This document shows positions 15,724 to 25,808 of a stretch of 64,000 nucleotides of DNA, piece after piece. Position 1 is the first letter of the stretch. The number at the start of each line of letters is the position of its first letter. Origin of the DNA: Pedobacter africanus (lineage in GTDB: Bacteria; Bacteroidota; Bacteroidia; Sphingobacteriales; Sphingobacteriaceae); contig NZ_FWXT01000005.1 of assembly GCF_900176535.1 (NCBI RefSeq), forward strand, positions 124,001 through 188,000, written 5' to 3'. Position numbers and translations under genes: made by a program. The notes beneath the pieces are model-generated. The model searched no databases, had not been told where the DNA came from, and was given only the letters and a program-made list of their open reading frames with translations.

Positions 15724-16770
15724 TTATTCTCCGGAAGGAACAGACAAAGGAACTCCTGCCGGAACCGGGGTGCCAAAATTGGGGCAACCATCTGCGCCCC
15801 AGGTAAATTTTTGCAACCTCAGGTCTCTGGCCCAGCCCGGGCTTTTAGTTCTTTTGGCATGATAAAATATCCACCATTCCTTACCGTCTGGCGATTGCGT
15901 GAAACTGGCATGCCCGGTACCCAGTACTTTTGCAGTACCTTGAAACACCGGGCCGCTTTTTTCCCAGTTTCCTGCATCAAGTGGGTTTCCCGAAGGATCT
16001 TTTAGCCGTAGCTGCCCAAGCCGGTATTCCGGGGTCCAGGATTCCCGGGTTGAATAAATGATAAAAACCTGGCCATTTCTCATTAAAAACTGTGGGCCCT
16101 CGTTTAAATCCAGCGGCCCACCTGTTTCCCATGGCTGGTCTGGGCTGGATAGCTTAACCCGGTTAGAGCTGATCGTCCATGGATTACTCATTTCGGCTAT
16201 ATAAAGGTGCTGAGATGTTTTATCGGTAGTGGCATTCTGCTCCCACCCAGACCATATTGCGTAAAGCTTTTTGCCAATATAGCCCACATTCACATCTATT
16301 GCCCAGATCATACCAGTCTCATCTTGGCTATCTGCTCCTGTATTTAAAATGCCTTTGTCTATATATTTCCCTTGTGGATCATCGGTAACCGATTCCAATA
16401 CACCAGAGCGCTGGTGAATATACGGAGGACCGGCTTTACCGGCCGCATAATAGATATACCATTTTTTATTAAAATAGTGTAATTCAGGTGCCCATACCTG
16501 GCTGCTGTTCCATCCTGTTGCCGGAGTGGTCCATACGGTTACGGGCTTACCCAACTCCGTCAATTTACTTGATTTACGAACCGAAATACCCCTGCTATTG
16601 ATGTCGCCATTGCTTTGGCAAACATAATAATACCCCCTGTGCCGTATTACCCAGGGATCGGCCCCCGTTCCAATGGGATTTGTAAATTTTAAGGTACTTT
16701 TTTTGATTTGCGCAGCGCAAAAGTTAACACTAAAAAGTGACGCAAGCAGCAGGCAACATATTCTTCTCAT
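15724..16770 (-). CDS. Glycoside hydrolase family 43 protein, secreted
   Basis: A 348-residue protein with a signal peptide (RRICCLLLASLFSVNFCAAQ). The five-bladed propeller fold of GH43 is shown by the three catalytic positions: base Asp in GTGADPWVIRHRGYYYV, the pKa-modulating Asp in IWAIDVNVGYIGKKLYAI, and acid Glu in LNEGPQFLMRNGQVFIIY. GH43 enzymes usually act on alpha-L-arabinofuranosyl or beta-D-xylosyl links. It is the last gene of the ten-gene operon, seven bases after the GH89 gene. Confidence 0.9.
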   Translation of the reverse strand: MRRICCLLLASLFSVNFCAAQIKKSTLKFTNPIGTGADPWVIRHRGYYYVCQSNGDINSRGISVRKSSKLTELGKPVTVWTTPATGWNSSQVWAPELHYFNKKWYIYYAAGKAGPPYIHQRSGVLESVTDDPQGKYIDKGILNTGADSQDETGMIWAIDVNVGYIGKKLYAIWSGWEQNATTDKTSQHLYIAEMSNPWTISSNRVKLSSPDQPWETGGPLDLNEGPQFLMRNGQVFIIYSTRESWTPEYRLGQLRLKDPSGNPLDAGNWEKSGPVFQGTAKVLGTGHASFTQSPDGKEWWIFYHAKRTKSPGWARDLRLQKFTWGADGCPNFGTPVPAGVPLSVPSGE

Positions 16771-16777
16771 ATTCTAC

Positions 16778-19018
16778 TTACTTACTGTTTTTACCGCTTG
16801 CCTTTATTCCTGCTGCGTATTTCTGGTGCATCATTTTTGAAACCATTACAGGATCTCCCTGGGCTTTTTCGGCATACAGTTCCCGGCTGTTAACCCAGTT
16901 CCATTCCCAGGCTTTAATTTTCTCATCGAATACCTCCTGGCTAAACTTCTGGTTGTTTTTCATTTTTATACCTACCTCTTTAATAAATTGCTGCCATCTC
17001 TGCAAATAAAAACCGTTTAACAAGCCAGACCACTGTTTATTGGCATACTCATGCAGGGAAGCGTCTTTATCTCCCCATAGGGTAATCAGGTTCCTTGCGT
17101 TTTTCTCATACAGCGCTTTCTCCGCATCATTTGTACCCCATCTTTTCGCATCATTTAACCACTTACCCAAAAGAAAATCTTTCCTTGTAGCCAGCAGCCT
17201 GTCCATATCCCTGATCAGTTCCAGGAACTTACTGCTGCTTAGCTGAAATGCCTTATAGTTTTTATTTTTATAAGCGGCGGCCATTTCCTGTTGTAAAATG
17301 CTGGCATAATCGGCCATGATCTGCCTGCTTAAATCAACCAGGTCATATTGAAACCCGTCAACATTTTTAAAATCAGCAGAGGCTTTAATCATGTGGTCCC
17401 AGGCAGGGACCAGGTCAGTTAACTTATAAGGCATTTCTGTATCCGTCCAGTCTGTGCTCCTTTTAAAAGTTGGCCTGCCGGTTACAATGCTTTCATGCCC
17501 CCCATCAGCGTTGTAAACCGTATAATGCAGAATGTTCCAGGCTTTTTCTACTTCCGCATTTTTTTGCCCGTACCTGCGGTGAACATAATCCTTAACCCAA
17601 TCATCTGCATCAATTACTTTATCTCTCCATACATTATCCAGCATTAGTGCGTATATGGCCGGATTTTGCTCGATTCCTTCCGGAACTACCCCGATACCCA
17701 TCATGTTACCTGCCTTAGGATCGTGAAAAGTTTCTGATGGTTGTATGGAGATTTTGTCCATGTGCCCGAACATATTGATCTTACCCCCAAAATTATGCAG
17801 CATACACCAGATCCACTGTTTACCATAATAGGCCTCTGTTTTATCCCATATGGGTTGTACCTCGCTCCACAGATCGAGAACAATAAGCTTATCGGTTGGT
17901 ACGGCGTTCAGATAGCTTTTCAATTGCTCTGGTTTCCAGAAGTCCCTTTTATCCCAAAAGGTCCAGCCCTGCATAACCCATATGGCCTCAGGATCGGCAG
18001 CTGCCATTGATTTGTATACCGCATCGCTGGACTCGGCAAGGTAAGCCGGGCTGCTGCTTGGGGGGTACATTTCATTAAAGGTATCAGCGCCATACAAATG
18101 GTCTGTTCCAAAAGTTTTGGTTTGTTCTTCTATAAATTTACGGCCTATAACCTGGAACAGCGGGTCTTTCGGATCAAGAATATAGGTATCCGCAAATCTT
18201 CCTTCCCAATTGGTTTTCTGCAATTTGGCCGCCGGAAAACGTTCTTTAAATGCCGGGGGCACATGCCCGGTAAAGGCCGGCAGAATTGGTGTCATTCCCA
18301 GTTCCCGCTCACGCGCAAGGATCTTTTTCTGAAGCTCTTCGTGGCTCTTCATCCAGGATTGCGGTAATGGCCCGCCCCAACCGTCTAAATTACCGGCCCA
18401 AAACCACATGAAATATGCCGGCCCCGAGAAAAAAGCATCCATATCTTTTTCAGTAAAGCCCATGCTTTTGTAAACCCGGTACCAAAGTGCATTCTGACCG
18501 GTCATGGCCAGGGGCATATTGATGCCATTCAATGCCATAAAGTCTATTTCCTGCTGCCAACGCTCCCAATCCCACCATGCAGCGGTATAATTGAAGGTAC
18601 AGTAATTAAAATAATGCCTGTACTGATAAGGGGTTGTATGGCGCACTTTTGCCGGCACTACAGGCAGCTCGCTCAGCAAATTCAGGTTATTTCCGTTCCA
18701 GCTGATGTCGCAATGTGCATAGTTTTTAAGGTAGAAATTCAATGCACTGGCTACTGAAATCCCATGGTTTCCCCTCAGGACGATCTTTCCCCCTTTGCTT
18801 TCCAGTTCAAATACATCTTTACCATCTTGTTTCTCTACAAATTCAATTAAAAACCGGTCCTGAAATTTCGGAAGTATTCGCTTAATTAAAGCGTAACTGG
18901 CTTCTTTATTTAAGGATGAAGCCCCCTTCCACTCTGCTTGCTTAGCCATAGAAATAGTTGCCACAAATAGCAACATGATCCCAAAAGCAGCACTCATTAA
19001 ATTGTGTTTGAATTTCAT
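16778..19018 (-). CDS. Alpha-N-acetylglucosaminidase, GH89
   Basis: A 746-residue exported enzyme of the NAGLU family, which releases terminal alpha-linked GlcNAc. A signal peptide is followed by the NAGLU N-terminal domain. The TIM-barrel core includes EIDFMALNGINMPLAMTGQN. The proposed acid/base E316 lies in GADTFNEMYPP and the nucleophile E447 in VVPEGIEQNP, both matching human NAGLU motifs. The C-terminal helical domain is complete and the length is normal. In known biology the enzyme acts on heparan sulphate, mucin alpha-1,4-GlcNAc caps and similar ends. It lies between the permease and the terminal GH43 gene. Confidence 0.95.
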   Translation of the reverse strand: MKFKHNLMSAAFGIMLLFVATISMAKQAEWKGASSLNKEASYALIKRILPKFQDRFLIEFVEKQDGKDVFELESKGGKIVLRGNHGISVASALNFYLKNYAHCDISWNGNNLNLLSELPVVPAKVRHTTPYQYRHYFNYCTFNYTAAWWDWERWQQEIDFMALNGINMPLAMTGQNALWYRVYKSMGFTEKDMDAFFSGPAYFMWFWAGNLDGWGGPLPQSWMKSHEELQKKILARERELGMTPILPAFTGHVPPAFKERFPAAKLQKTNWEGRFADTYILDPKDPLFQVIGRKFIEEQTKTFGTDHLYGADTFNEMYPPSSSPAYLAESSDAVYKSMAAADPEAIWVMQGWTFWDKRDFWKPEQLKSYLNAVPTDKLIVLDLWSEVQPIWDKTEAYYGKQWIWCMLHNFGGKINMFGHMDKISIQPSETFHDPKAGNMMGIGVVPEGIEQNPAIYALMLDNVWRDKVIDADDWVKDYVHRRYGQKNAEVEKAWNILHYTVYNADGGHESIVTGRPTFKRSTDWTDTEMPYKLTDLVPAWDHMIKASADFKNVDGFQYDLVDLSRQIMADYASILQQEMAAAYKNKNYKAFQLSSSKFLELIRDMDRLLATRKDFLLGKWLNDAKRWGTNDAEKALYEKNARNLITLWGDKDASLHEYANKQWSGLLNGFYLQRWQQFIKEVGIKMKNNQKFSQEVFDEKIKAWEWNWVNSRELYAEKAQGDPVMVSKMMHQKYAAGIKASGKNSK

Positions 19019-19051
19019 ATATTTTTCTTTTATGTGTTCAGGTATAAATAT

Positions 19052-20323
19052 TTAAGAAATGGGCTTCTTTTTGTTTTTGCCTATTTTATGCCCCCACATG
19101 GCATAATACCCTATGGCAATATAGCAGGGTACCACTATCCAGTAAGCCCGTTGCGGATTCGTATGATCGGTAACATAACCATACAGCAGAGGTAGCACGG
19201 CAGCGCCCGAAATGGCCATCACCAGCAGGGAAGATCCTGTTTTTGTAAAGCGCCCCAGTCCTGCAATGGCCAATGGCCATATGGATGGCCACATCAGTGA
19301 ATTGGCAAGGCCAAGCAGGGCAACAAATACTACAGAAATTATTCCATTGCTGAAAATTGCACAAACGGCAAAAAAAATACCGAGCAGCGCCGAGCTTTTA
19401 AGTGCCGATTCCTGGCTGAAGAACCTGGGGATACACACTATTCCGATCAGGTAACCGGCAAGCATACTGATAAGTGTAAACGAAGTAAAGAACTTGGAAA
19501 CCGATAGCGGAATGCCCTGAAAGGCACCATATCCAATAATGCTGTTTCCGGCAATAACCTCTACTCCTGTGTATAAAAACAGGATGAGGACACCAAGCAG
19601 CAGATGCGGGAACTGGAGGATGGAAGTTTTAACCTGTTGCCCCGCCAGTTCCGTTGCTTCCTCTGTTTCCTCTTCGGTTACCTCCGGTAGTGCAGAGAAA
19701 CGGATCATTACAGCCAGAATGATCAATATACCTGTAATAACCAGGTAAGGAACAATCACTTTAGCTGCCAGGGCATCCAATTCTGTAATCCTGTCAAAAA
19801 CATCCAGCGAATTTAATTTATGCTTTACCGCATCGGCATCATTTAAAATCACCGCACCCAGGATAAGTGGTGCCAAAGCTCCTGCAATGCCATTACAGAT
19901 CCCCATAAAACTGATCCGCCGCGCGGCGCTTTCTTTCGGGCCCAGTATGGTAACATAAGGGTTTGATGCGGTTTGGAGTACGGTAAGCCCGGCCCCCTGC
20001 ACAAATAAACCCAATAAAAACAATGGGTAAAACCTGTTTATAGCCGCAGGCACAAATAACAAAGAACCAGCCGCTACAAGGATCAGCCCTATTGACAAGC
20101 CGTTTTTGAAACCCGTTAGCTTCAGCAACCAGCCAGACGGGATCCCCATCAGGAAATAGGAAATATAAAAGGCAAATGCTACCAGGTAAGACTGAAAACT
20201 GTTCAGTTCACAGGCAAGCTGCAGATACGGGATCAGTACGGCACTTAACCAGGTTACAAAACCAAAAACAAAAAACAAGGTCCCTATAATCACCAAAGGG
20301 TTCAGTACGCTTTTATTCATCAT
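19052..20323 (-). CDS. Sugar permease of the major facilitator superfamily (FucP/NagP type)
   Basis: A 423-residue protein with about twelve hydrophobic segments. NPLVIIGTLFFVFGFVTWLS at the start, then LFVQGAGLTVLQTASNPYVT and SLMWPSIWPLAIAGLGRFT, are signatures of the FucP-like group in Bacteroidota, which contains L-fucose and N-acetylglucosamine permeases. Next to GH20 and GH89 genes, GlcNAc import is the natural assignment, by context only. It starts four bases after the ceramidase gene. Confidence 0.9.
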   Translation of the reverse strand: MMNKSVLNPLVIIGTLFFVFGFVTWLSAVLIPYLQLACELNSFQSYLVAFAFYISYFLMGIPSGWLLKLTGFKNGLSIGLILVAAGSLLFVPAAINRFYPLFLLGLFVQGAGLTVLQTASNPYVTILGPKESAARRISFMGICNGIAGALAPLILGAVILNDADAVKHKLNSLDVFDRITELDALAAKVIVPYLVITGILIILAVMIRFSALPEVTEEETEEATELAGQQVKTSILQFPHLLLGVLILFLYTGVEVIAGNSIIGYGAFQGIPLSVSKFFTSFTLISMLAGYLIGIVCIPRFFSQESALKSSALLGIFFAVCAIFSNGIISVVFVALLGLANSLMWPSIWPLAIAGLGRFTKTGSSLLVMAISGAAVLPLLYGYVTDHTNPQRAYWIVVPCYIAIGYYAMWGHKIGKNKKKPIS

Positions 20324-20327
20324 GGCA

Positions 20328-21980
20328 TCAATAATTTTGGGTCTTTATTTTATCGATGATCTTTTCATAGACATCAACAGGAAATACCGAAGGCTGCCCA
20401 TACCAGAAAAAAGAGCCCAGTCCTTCGTAAGTACCGGCCTGCATATGTCTGGAAGTAGGCAGGTAACTGGAAACATCATTACAATAGCCGGCCACGCTGA
20501 CCAGCTTTTCCGGCCAGATTTTCTTGATGCCGATGCTGTAGTCTGTTACCGCCTCCCTGGAAAGCCCTACCAGTTTCCAGTTACCAATATTAATGGTTTG
20601 CAGGTAAACCGGCATAGTAACAGGCATCTGCTTCCTTTTGTCAAGATCAAGCATCAGGTCTGCCCAGCGTACATCCTTTTCAGCATTTACATCTCCCTTT
20701 CCATTATCGTTTTCCTTTCTGAACGCACTGATACGTTCATTGCTCCATCTGTTTACAGGAAAATTCAGCGAATCAAGATAAAAGGTAAGGCTGCCTGTTA
20801 ATTGCTCCATAGGACGGTTTAAGATTTCTTTGATATCAGCAGCAAGCGCTTTACCTGTTTTTACATGGTCAGTACTTACCGGGTTAATATCTCCGCCGCA
20901 GCCCTGAAGAAACAAAGCATCGGATATACCTGCTTCTTTTTCGAGAAGAGCCTTTGTTATACCAGGATAATTGGCACTTAAAGTGAAACCTTCTATTCCT
21001 TCATTTTTAAACACCGGATGACATCCTGTTAAAAAAACAATGGTTTTATGATGATCTTTGATACGCTCAATGCTGAGCACATCCACATCATTGTCGTAAG
21101 GGACAGCTGCCCCTTCCAGGCTCCTGTTGCTTCCGATTGCAGTTTTTCCTCTTCCAAAAGCTAAAACAGAAGGCTTCATGTTTCTGATTGCGCATTCAAT
21201 AACCTTAACAATTGCAGGCCTAACCACGCCGTTTAAATAAACAGAATCTGGCAGCTGATGTGCCCCCCAGGTTGTCCAGTCTTGCGTTGAAGGTGCAAAA
21301 TGCGTATGCGAAGCATTGATCATGATTGCTGATGGTGCAATCCTGTGCTTTCTAAAGATCTCCTGCTTTATGGCTGAAATGAAGTTGTGGTTAAATCCGC
21401 AAACATCTGCGCCGGCAATTACGATGGTTTGCTTTCCTTTGGCAATAGCCACAGCGCTTACAGAAAGGTTACCATCGGTTTTGTGCCGGCCCTCAAAAAC
21501 CATGTTATTTGTATCCAGACCATAAAGCTTGCCACCGCTAATGGCAATAGCTTTCAGATGAATAGGGTAAGACAGGCCGTTAAATCCTGCAAATTTAATC
21601 CAGCTTCCATTTTTGTTCTTCGGTTCATAGCGCATTAGCTCATTATTTGCTGTAAGCGCAAACAACCGGCCTTTATAGCTGGCCAGGCTAATTGCTCCTT
21701 CCAGCTTTGCCAGGGCAGCCGCCGCATGCCCTGTCCATTTTTGCTTATTGCCCGCCGAAAAATTCAATCTTCCTTTAGCTTCTCTTTTTACCCACTCTAA
21801 ACTAAACCGCCCGCCTCTCGGATAACCATACCCAGCCAGGGCCACAGAAAACGGAAAGCTGCCCGGTTCTATACTTGCTTTGGCCGTACCCGAAAAGTAC
21901 GCTTGCTGCGCCTGAACTGCCGGGCCAAAAAAGCCGACAATAACCAGCCCTATAAAAATGAAACGATGTTGAATTTTCAT
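20328..21980 (-). CDS. Neutral/alkaline ceramidase-family protein, secreted
   Basis: A 550-residue exported protein of the neutral/alkaline ceramidase family, zinc amidases that split the N-acyl bond of ceramide. Visible family motifs are IVIAGADVCGFNHNF, MINASHTHFAPSTQDW (zinc histidines), LTGCHPVFKNEGIEGF, and FLQGCGGDINPVS. It is shorter than full ceramidases (about 650-750 residues) and seems to lack the C-terminal immunoglobulin-like domain. Many Bacteroidota proteins of this short type have unknown substrates, so ceramide hydrolysis is likely but not certain. It lies between the GH20 and permease genes. Confidence 0.87.
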   Translation of the reverse strand: MKIQHRFIFIGLVIVGFFGPAVQAQQAYFSGTAKASIEPGSFPFSVALAGYGYPRGGRFSLEWVKREAKGRLNFSAGNKQKWTGHAAAALAKLEGAISLASYKGRLFALTANNELMRYEPKNKNGSWIKFAGFNGLSYPIHLKAIAISGGKLYGLDTNNMVFEGRHKTDGNLSVSAVAIAKGKQTIVIAGADVCGFNHNFISAIKQEIFRKHRIAPSAIMINASHTHFAPSTQDWTTWGAHQLPDSVYLNGVVRPAIVKVIECAIRNMKPSVLAFGRGKTAIGSNRSLEGAAVPYDNDVDVLSIERIKDHHKTIVFLTGCHPVFKNEGIEGFTLSANYPGITKALLEKEAGISDALFLQGCGGDINPVSTDHVKTGKALAADIKEILNRPMEQLTGSLTFYLDSLNFPVNRWSNERISAFRKENDNGKGDVNAEKDVRWADLMLDLDKRKQMPVTMPVYLQTINIGNWKLVGLSREAVTDYSIGIKKIWPEKLVSVAGYCNDVSSYLPTSRHMQAGTYEGLGSFFWYGQPSVFPVDVYEKIIDKIKTQNY

Positions 21981-21995
21981 GCTAACCTAATGGAG

Positions 21996-23831
21996 TTATG
22001 GATGGATAAATAGGGTACTTGTATTTGCACTACGTTTTCCAGATGGTGTAATGACAATGGTTTTTAATTGCCGTTTTTCTCCTTTCCTAAGGATAATATC
22101 AATTGGCCTTTCATAGAGATAATCTGTTTCCCTGGCATCTTGCCCGTCAAAATTATAATAGATCTTTGCCCCTTCTACAGGCACTTTCAACTGTATTTTA
22201 AATACAGATCCTATAAGCATGGTATCGGCAATGCCGATAGGGCCAGGTACCCGGTATATTTTATCAGTTTTGTCCAGTTGAAGCAGGTGTTTGGGCAAAC
22301 GATGCTCAAAAAAACCAACGGAGTCTTTTTTTTCGGGAAAAGTCCAGGCAACCTCGGCAAGTGCCATTAGCCGCGGGTAGAGCATGTATTCTACCTTACG
22401 ATGGGTATCCATATGTTCTGTCCAGATAGCCGCTTCAACACCGATAATGTGTTTTTTTTGTGCTTCGGACAGCACCTTTGGCGTAGGGTTGTAGGCATAT
22501 ACCCTGGATAAGGTATTGTAGCCCCAGCCGATAGCCAGAGGTTCATGCTCCCTTCTGCCCTGGATAAAATCAAAATAAACATGCGACATCGGAGACATCA
22601 CCACGTCATGGTCTTGCTGCGCAGCTTTTACACCTTCTTCTATGTTGCGCCAGGCCATAACCGTGGCATTCGGGGCAAGCCCTCCTTCCAATATCTCATC
22701 CCAGCCAATGATCTTTCTGCCCTTGGAATTGACAAACTTTTCAATCCTCTTTACAAAATAGCTTTGCAGTTCAAACTCATCTTTCAGCTGCTCCTGCTTT
22801 ATCCTTTGCTGGCAATATTTGCAGGCCGACCAGCGTTTTTTAGGGCACTCGTCTCCGCCTATATGAATATACGGCGAGGGAAACAATGCCATCACTTCCG
22901 TAAGCACATCTTCCAGAAACTTAAAAGTATTTTCTTTACCTGCGCAATATACATCTTCAAATATACCCCAGCTTTCAGCTACTTTAAAAGGTCCGGGATG
23001 GTCTCCGCAAGCCAGTTCAGGATAGGCCGCAAGTGCCGCCAGCGAATGTCCGGGCAATTCAATTTCCGGAATTACGGTTACCTGCCTTTCGGCAGCAAAT
23101 GCTACGATCTCTTTGATCTCTTCCTGGGTATAAAATCCTCCGTAAGGAAGGTGGTCCTGCCCATTTAAGGAATCGGTATAATGGCTGATCTGCGTACTTA
23201 CCCGGTATGCACCGACTGAGGTAAGCTTAGGGTATTTTTTGATTTCAATACGCCATCCGTGGTCTTCTGTAAGGTGCCAGTGATAAACATTCATCTTATA
23301 TTTCGCCAGCATTTCTATCTGGCTTTTGATAAAAGATACCGGATAGATGTGATAACCAACATCCTGCATAATGCCCCGGTAGGCATATCTTGGCTTATCA
23401 TCTATTTCCACGCACGGAAGTTTTAATGTTGAGCCATCCACTTTGATGAGCTGCATTAACGTTTGCAGGCCGTAAAACAAACCGGCTTCATCTCCCCATA
23501 TGTTAACCTGTACAGGACTAACTGCCAGCCGGTAGGCCTCTTTCCCTGGTTTATCCTGATGCGTAAAAACGATGGCCCTGGCAGACTTATTTACAACCCC
23601 GCTTAAAGGCAGTTTCAGGCCATAACTTTTCTGCAGATAATCCTTTAAAACTATTGCAATTTTCTTTGATTTACCATCTGCATAAATAATCTGGGTTTTG
23701 GCATCAATTGTAAAATTGCCTTTCTTCAGGGTTGCACTGGCCGGCGCAGGGATGATACCCACATCAGCAGATATGGTCTGGGCATAGGTCCTGAGGGCAA
23801 AAGACAAAAAACAAATCAGTATATATTTCAA
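21996..23831 (-). CDS. Beta-N-acetylhexosaminidase, GH20
   Basis: A 611-residue exported enzyme that removes terminal beta-GlcNAc or beta-GalNAc. A signal peptide (KYILICFLSFALRTYAQ) precedes the GH20b domain, then the catalytic barrel with YRGIMQDVGYHIYPVSFIKS and HLTEDHGWRIEIKKYP. The catalytic D327-E328 pair lies in YIHIGGDECPKKRW. A C-terminal domain of about 100 residues resembles a chitobiase C-terminal segment. It lies 25 bases after murQ and 15 bases before the ceramidase gene. Confidence 0.95.
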   Translation of the reverse strand: MKYILICFLSFALRTYAQTISADVGIIPAPASATLKKGNFTIDAKTQIIYADGKSKKIAIVLKDYLQKSYGLKLPLSGVVNKSARAIVFTHQDKPGKEAYRLAVSPVQVNIWGDEAGLFYGLQTLMQLIKVDGSTLKLPCVEIDDKPRYAYRGIMQDVGYHIYPVSFIKSQIEMLAKYKMNVYHWHLTEDHGWRIEIKKYPKLTSVGAYRVSTQISHYTDSLNGQDHLPYGGFYTQEEIKEIVAFAAERQVTVIPEIELPGHSLAALAAYPELACGDHPGPFKVAESWGIFEDVYCAGKENTFKFLEDVLTEVMALFPSPYIHIGGDECPKKRWSACKYCQQRIKQEQLKDEFELQSYFVKRIEKFVNSKGRKIIGWDEILEGGLAPNATVMAWRNIEEGVKAAQQDHDVVMSPMSHVYFDFIQGRREHEPLAIGWGYNTLSRVYAYNPTPKVLSEAQKKHIIGVEAAIWTEHMDTHRKVEYMLYPRLMALAEVAWTFPEKKDSVGFFEHRLPKHLLQLDKTDKIYRVPGPIGIADTMLIGSVFKIQLKVPVEGAKIYYNFDGQDARETDYLYERPIDIILRKGEKRQLKTIVITPSGKRSANTSTLFIHP

Positions 23832-23856
23832 GATTGCTGTATTTAATTTAAAAGTA

Positions 23857-24675
23857 TCAATTGATTTTTTTCTCTAGTTCTACCATTGCATTTTTAACTG
23901 TTCCATGGTCAAGAAGTATTGATTTTGCCTCGCTATAGTTTGCAATTCCGGTTTTTTGCATTAAAATTTTAACGGCGCGATCTAAGATTTTATCATTAAT
24001 GGGATTTACATTTACCATAGAATTCCCTTCAATTCGCCCAATTCTGATCATTACTGTGGTCGAGATCATATCAAACAACATTTTCTGGGCAGTGCCACAT
24101 TTCATTCTTGTGCTGCCGGTGATAAACTCTGGCCCTGTTATTACCACTACCGGATAATCTGCCTGTGCAGCTATAGGTGTTGAGGGATTGCTGACAATAC
24201 AACCAGTAGTAATATTCAGGGACCTGCATTTTCTTAAACCTTCCAGTACAAAGGGAGTAGTGCCACTTGCTGAAATGCCAACTACAATATCGCCCGAATT
24301 GATTCCTGATGCCACCAGGACATCCCAGCCTTCGTTTATATCGTCTTCTTTTTCTTCAAGCGCATCGACCAGGCGGTTAACCCCACCTGCAAGAACTGCA
24401 TTGTAAATGCCTTTAGGCAGGCCATAAGTTGTAGGGAGTTCGATTACATCCAGCACAGATAACCGGCCGCCGCTCCCTGCACCCAGGTAAAACATCCGGC
24501 CACCTGCATTCAATTTATCAACTATTGCGGTAATCAGCCTGTTTACATCCGGAAGAACTTCCTTTATTGCCTTTGCCACTTTCTGGTCTTCCTGATTAAT
24601 GTAATTCGTTAATTCTTCAACCGACTTATTTTCTAATTGGTCGTATAAGGACGATTGTTCTGTAATTGGTGTCAT
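23857..24675 (-). CDS. murQ: N-acetylmuramic acid 6-phosphate etherase
   Basis: MurQ removes lactate from MurNAc-6-phosphate to give GlcNAc-6-phosphate in cell-wall sugar recycling. The 272-residue protein starts TEQSSLYDQLENKSVEELTN. The SIS domain has FYLGAGSGGRLSVLDVIELP, GISASGTTPFVLEGL and STRMKCGTAQKMLFDM, all typical. It is somewhat shorter than E. coli MurQ (about 298), mainly at the C-terminal end. Its place inside a SusCD operon is unusual, and links amino-sugar import to central amino-sugar metabolism. It lacks a signal peptide, so it acts in the cytosol. Confidence 0.93.
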   Translation of the reverse strand: MTPITEQSSLYDQLENKSVEELTNYINQEDQKVAKAIKEVLPDVNRLITAIVDKLNAGGRMFYLGAGSGGRLSVLDVIELPTTYGLPKGIYNAVLAGGVNRLVDALEEKEDDINEGWDVLVASGINSGDIVVGISASGTTPFVLEGLRKCRSLNITTGCIVSNPSTPIAAQADYPVVVITGPEFITGSTRMKCGTAQKMLFDMISTTVMIRIGRIEGNSMVNVNPINDKILDRAVKILMQKTGIANYSEAKSILLDHGTVKNAMVELEKKIN

Positions 24676-24720
24676 ATGTGTTTATTTTTATTTATCAGCG
24701 ATATTTTTTGCCCGCAATAC

Positions 24721-25788
24721 TTAAAATGCCGGGGCTGCTGTGAGGGCGTTGCCCGGCACGGCGTTTGCTATAACCGGCCAGTCGTCAACCCAGTTAACTT
24801 TATCAAGCATCAGCATGCGCCGGCTGGCCCCACCCGGCACCAATGGATTGGATTTACTAATGGCGTGGTACAGCAGCCAGTCAGCACCGTTTTTATCTGA
24901 TATTATCCGTGAATTATGCCCTGGCCCGGCATATTTGTCACTACCCGCAATCAGCAGCGTCCCGTTTCCCCTTTCTGTGATACTCCTGCCCTCTTTGTCC
25001 AGGTATGGCCCCATCAATGATGCTGATCTGGCTACCCTTACGTTGTAAGTACTTGAGGCACCATTGCAGCAGCTGCCCTTAGACCCGAAAAAATAATAGT
25101 AATTATTTCGTTTGTGGATCATTACCGCTTCAAAATCGCCGGCAGCAATTTTCACTTTATTATTGATGTCCTTTAAAGCATATCCGTTATCTGTCAATTC
25201 CACAGCGAAGGTACCCTGGGTGGTCAATGAGCTGTAGCTGCCAAAGAACAGGTACTTCTTGTCATTTTCTGCGAAATAAAAAGGGTCTATGGTGTTGGGC
25301 ACGCCAATTTCATCACTCAAAAAAAGTTTCCCCCTATCTACAAAGGGGCCCGAAGCCGAATTGGCTACCGCCAAACCAATACCTGGGTTGGCATCAGCCC
25401 AAAGAGAATAAGAATAATACATGTGGTACAGATTGTTTACCATAACCACGTCAACGGCCCATATCCCGCTCTGGTCTTTCCACAAGGGTTTGGACGGAAA
25501 AGCATTTCCAACCACGCTCCATTTAACAAGATCAAGCGATCTCAGCACAGGCACAAGCCTATTGCCCTTCCCATCGCCCCAATCGTCTTCCGTACCATAA
25601 CCATAAAACCACCCGTCTGCGGCTTTAACAATGCTGGGATCAGCAAGTATAGGCTCAAAAACAGGGTTGCTAAACTGGCTTGGTTTAGGCTTTTCCGGCT
25701 CTTCTTCCTTGTTTATTACCGTTGATTTCCCGCAGGAAACCAACAGTAATAAAATAAATATAGAATAGGCTATTGCGTTGTTTATCAT
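24721..25788 (-). CDS. Glycoside hydrolase family 43 lipoprotein
   Basis: A 355-residue protein with a lipobox (FILLLLVSCGKS), so probably surface or periplasm anchored. GH43 catalytic positions are visible: ADPSIVKAADGWFYGYGTED, IWAVDVVMVNNLYHMYYSYS, and Glu in AGDFEAVMIHKRNNYYYF. It resembles arabinan endo-hydrolase and beta-xylosidase-like members, but this family has broad specificity. It starts 20 bases after the lectin gene. Confidence 0.88.
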   Translation of the reverse strand: MINNAIAYSIFILLLLVSCGKSTVINKEEEPEKPKPSQFSNPVFEPILADPSIVKAADGWFYGYGTEDDWGDGKGNRLVPVLRSLDLVKWSVVGNAFPSKPLWKDQSGIWAVDVVMVNNLYHMYYSYSLWADANPGIGLAVANSASGPFVDRGKLFLSDEIGVPNTIDPFYFAENDKKYLFFGSYSSLTTQGTFAVELTDNGYALKDINNKVKIAAGDFEAVMIHKRNNYYYFFGSKGSCCNGASSTYNVRVARSASLMGPYLDKEGRSITERGNGTLLIAGSDKYAGPGHNSRIISDKNGADWLLYHAISKSNPLVPGGASRRMLMLDKVNWVDDWPVIANAVPGNALTAAPAF

Positions 25789-25808
25789 ATAAAAATGTTT
25801 TTAAAACA

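Noticed and set aside
16778..23831. Heparan sulphate degradation as the role of GH89 and GH20
   Set aside because: There is no sulphatase, heparinase-type lyase or uronidase in the operon.
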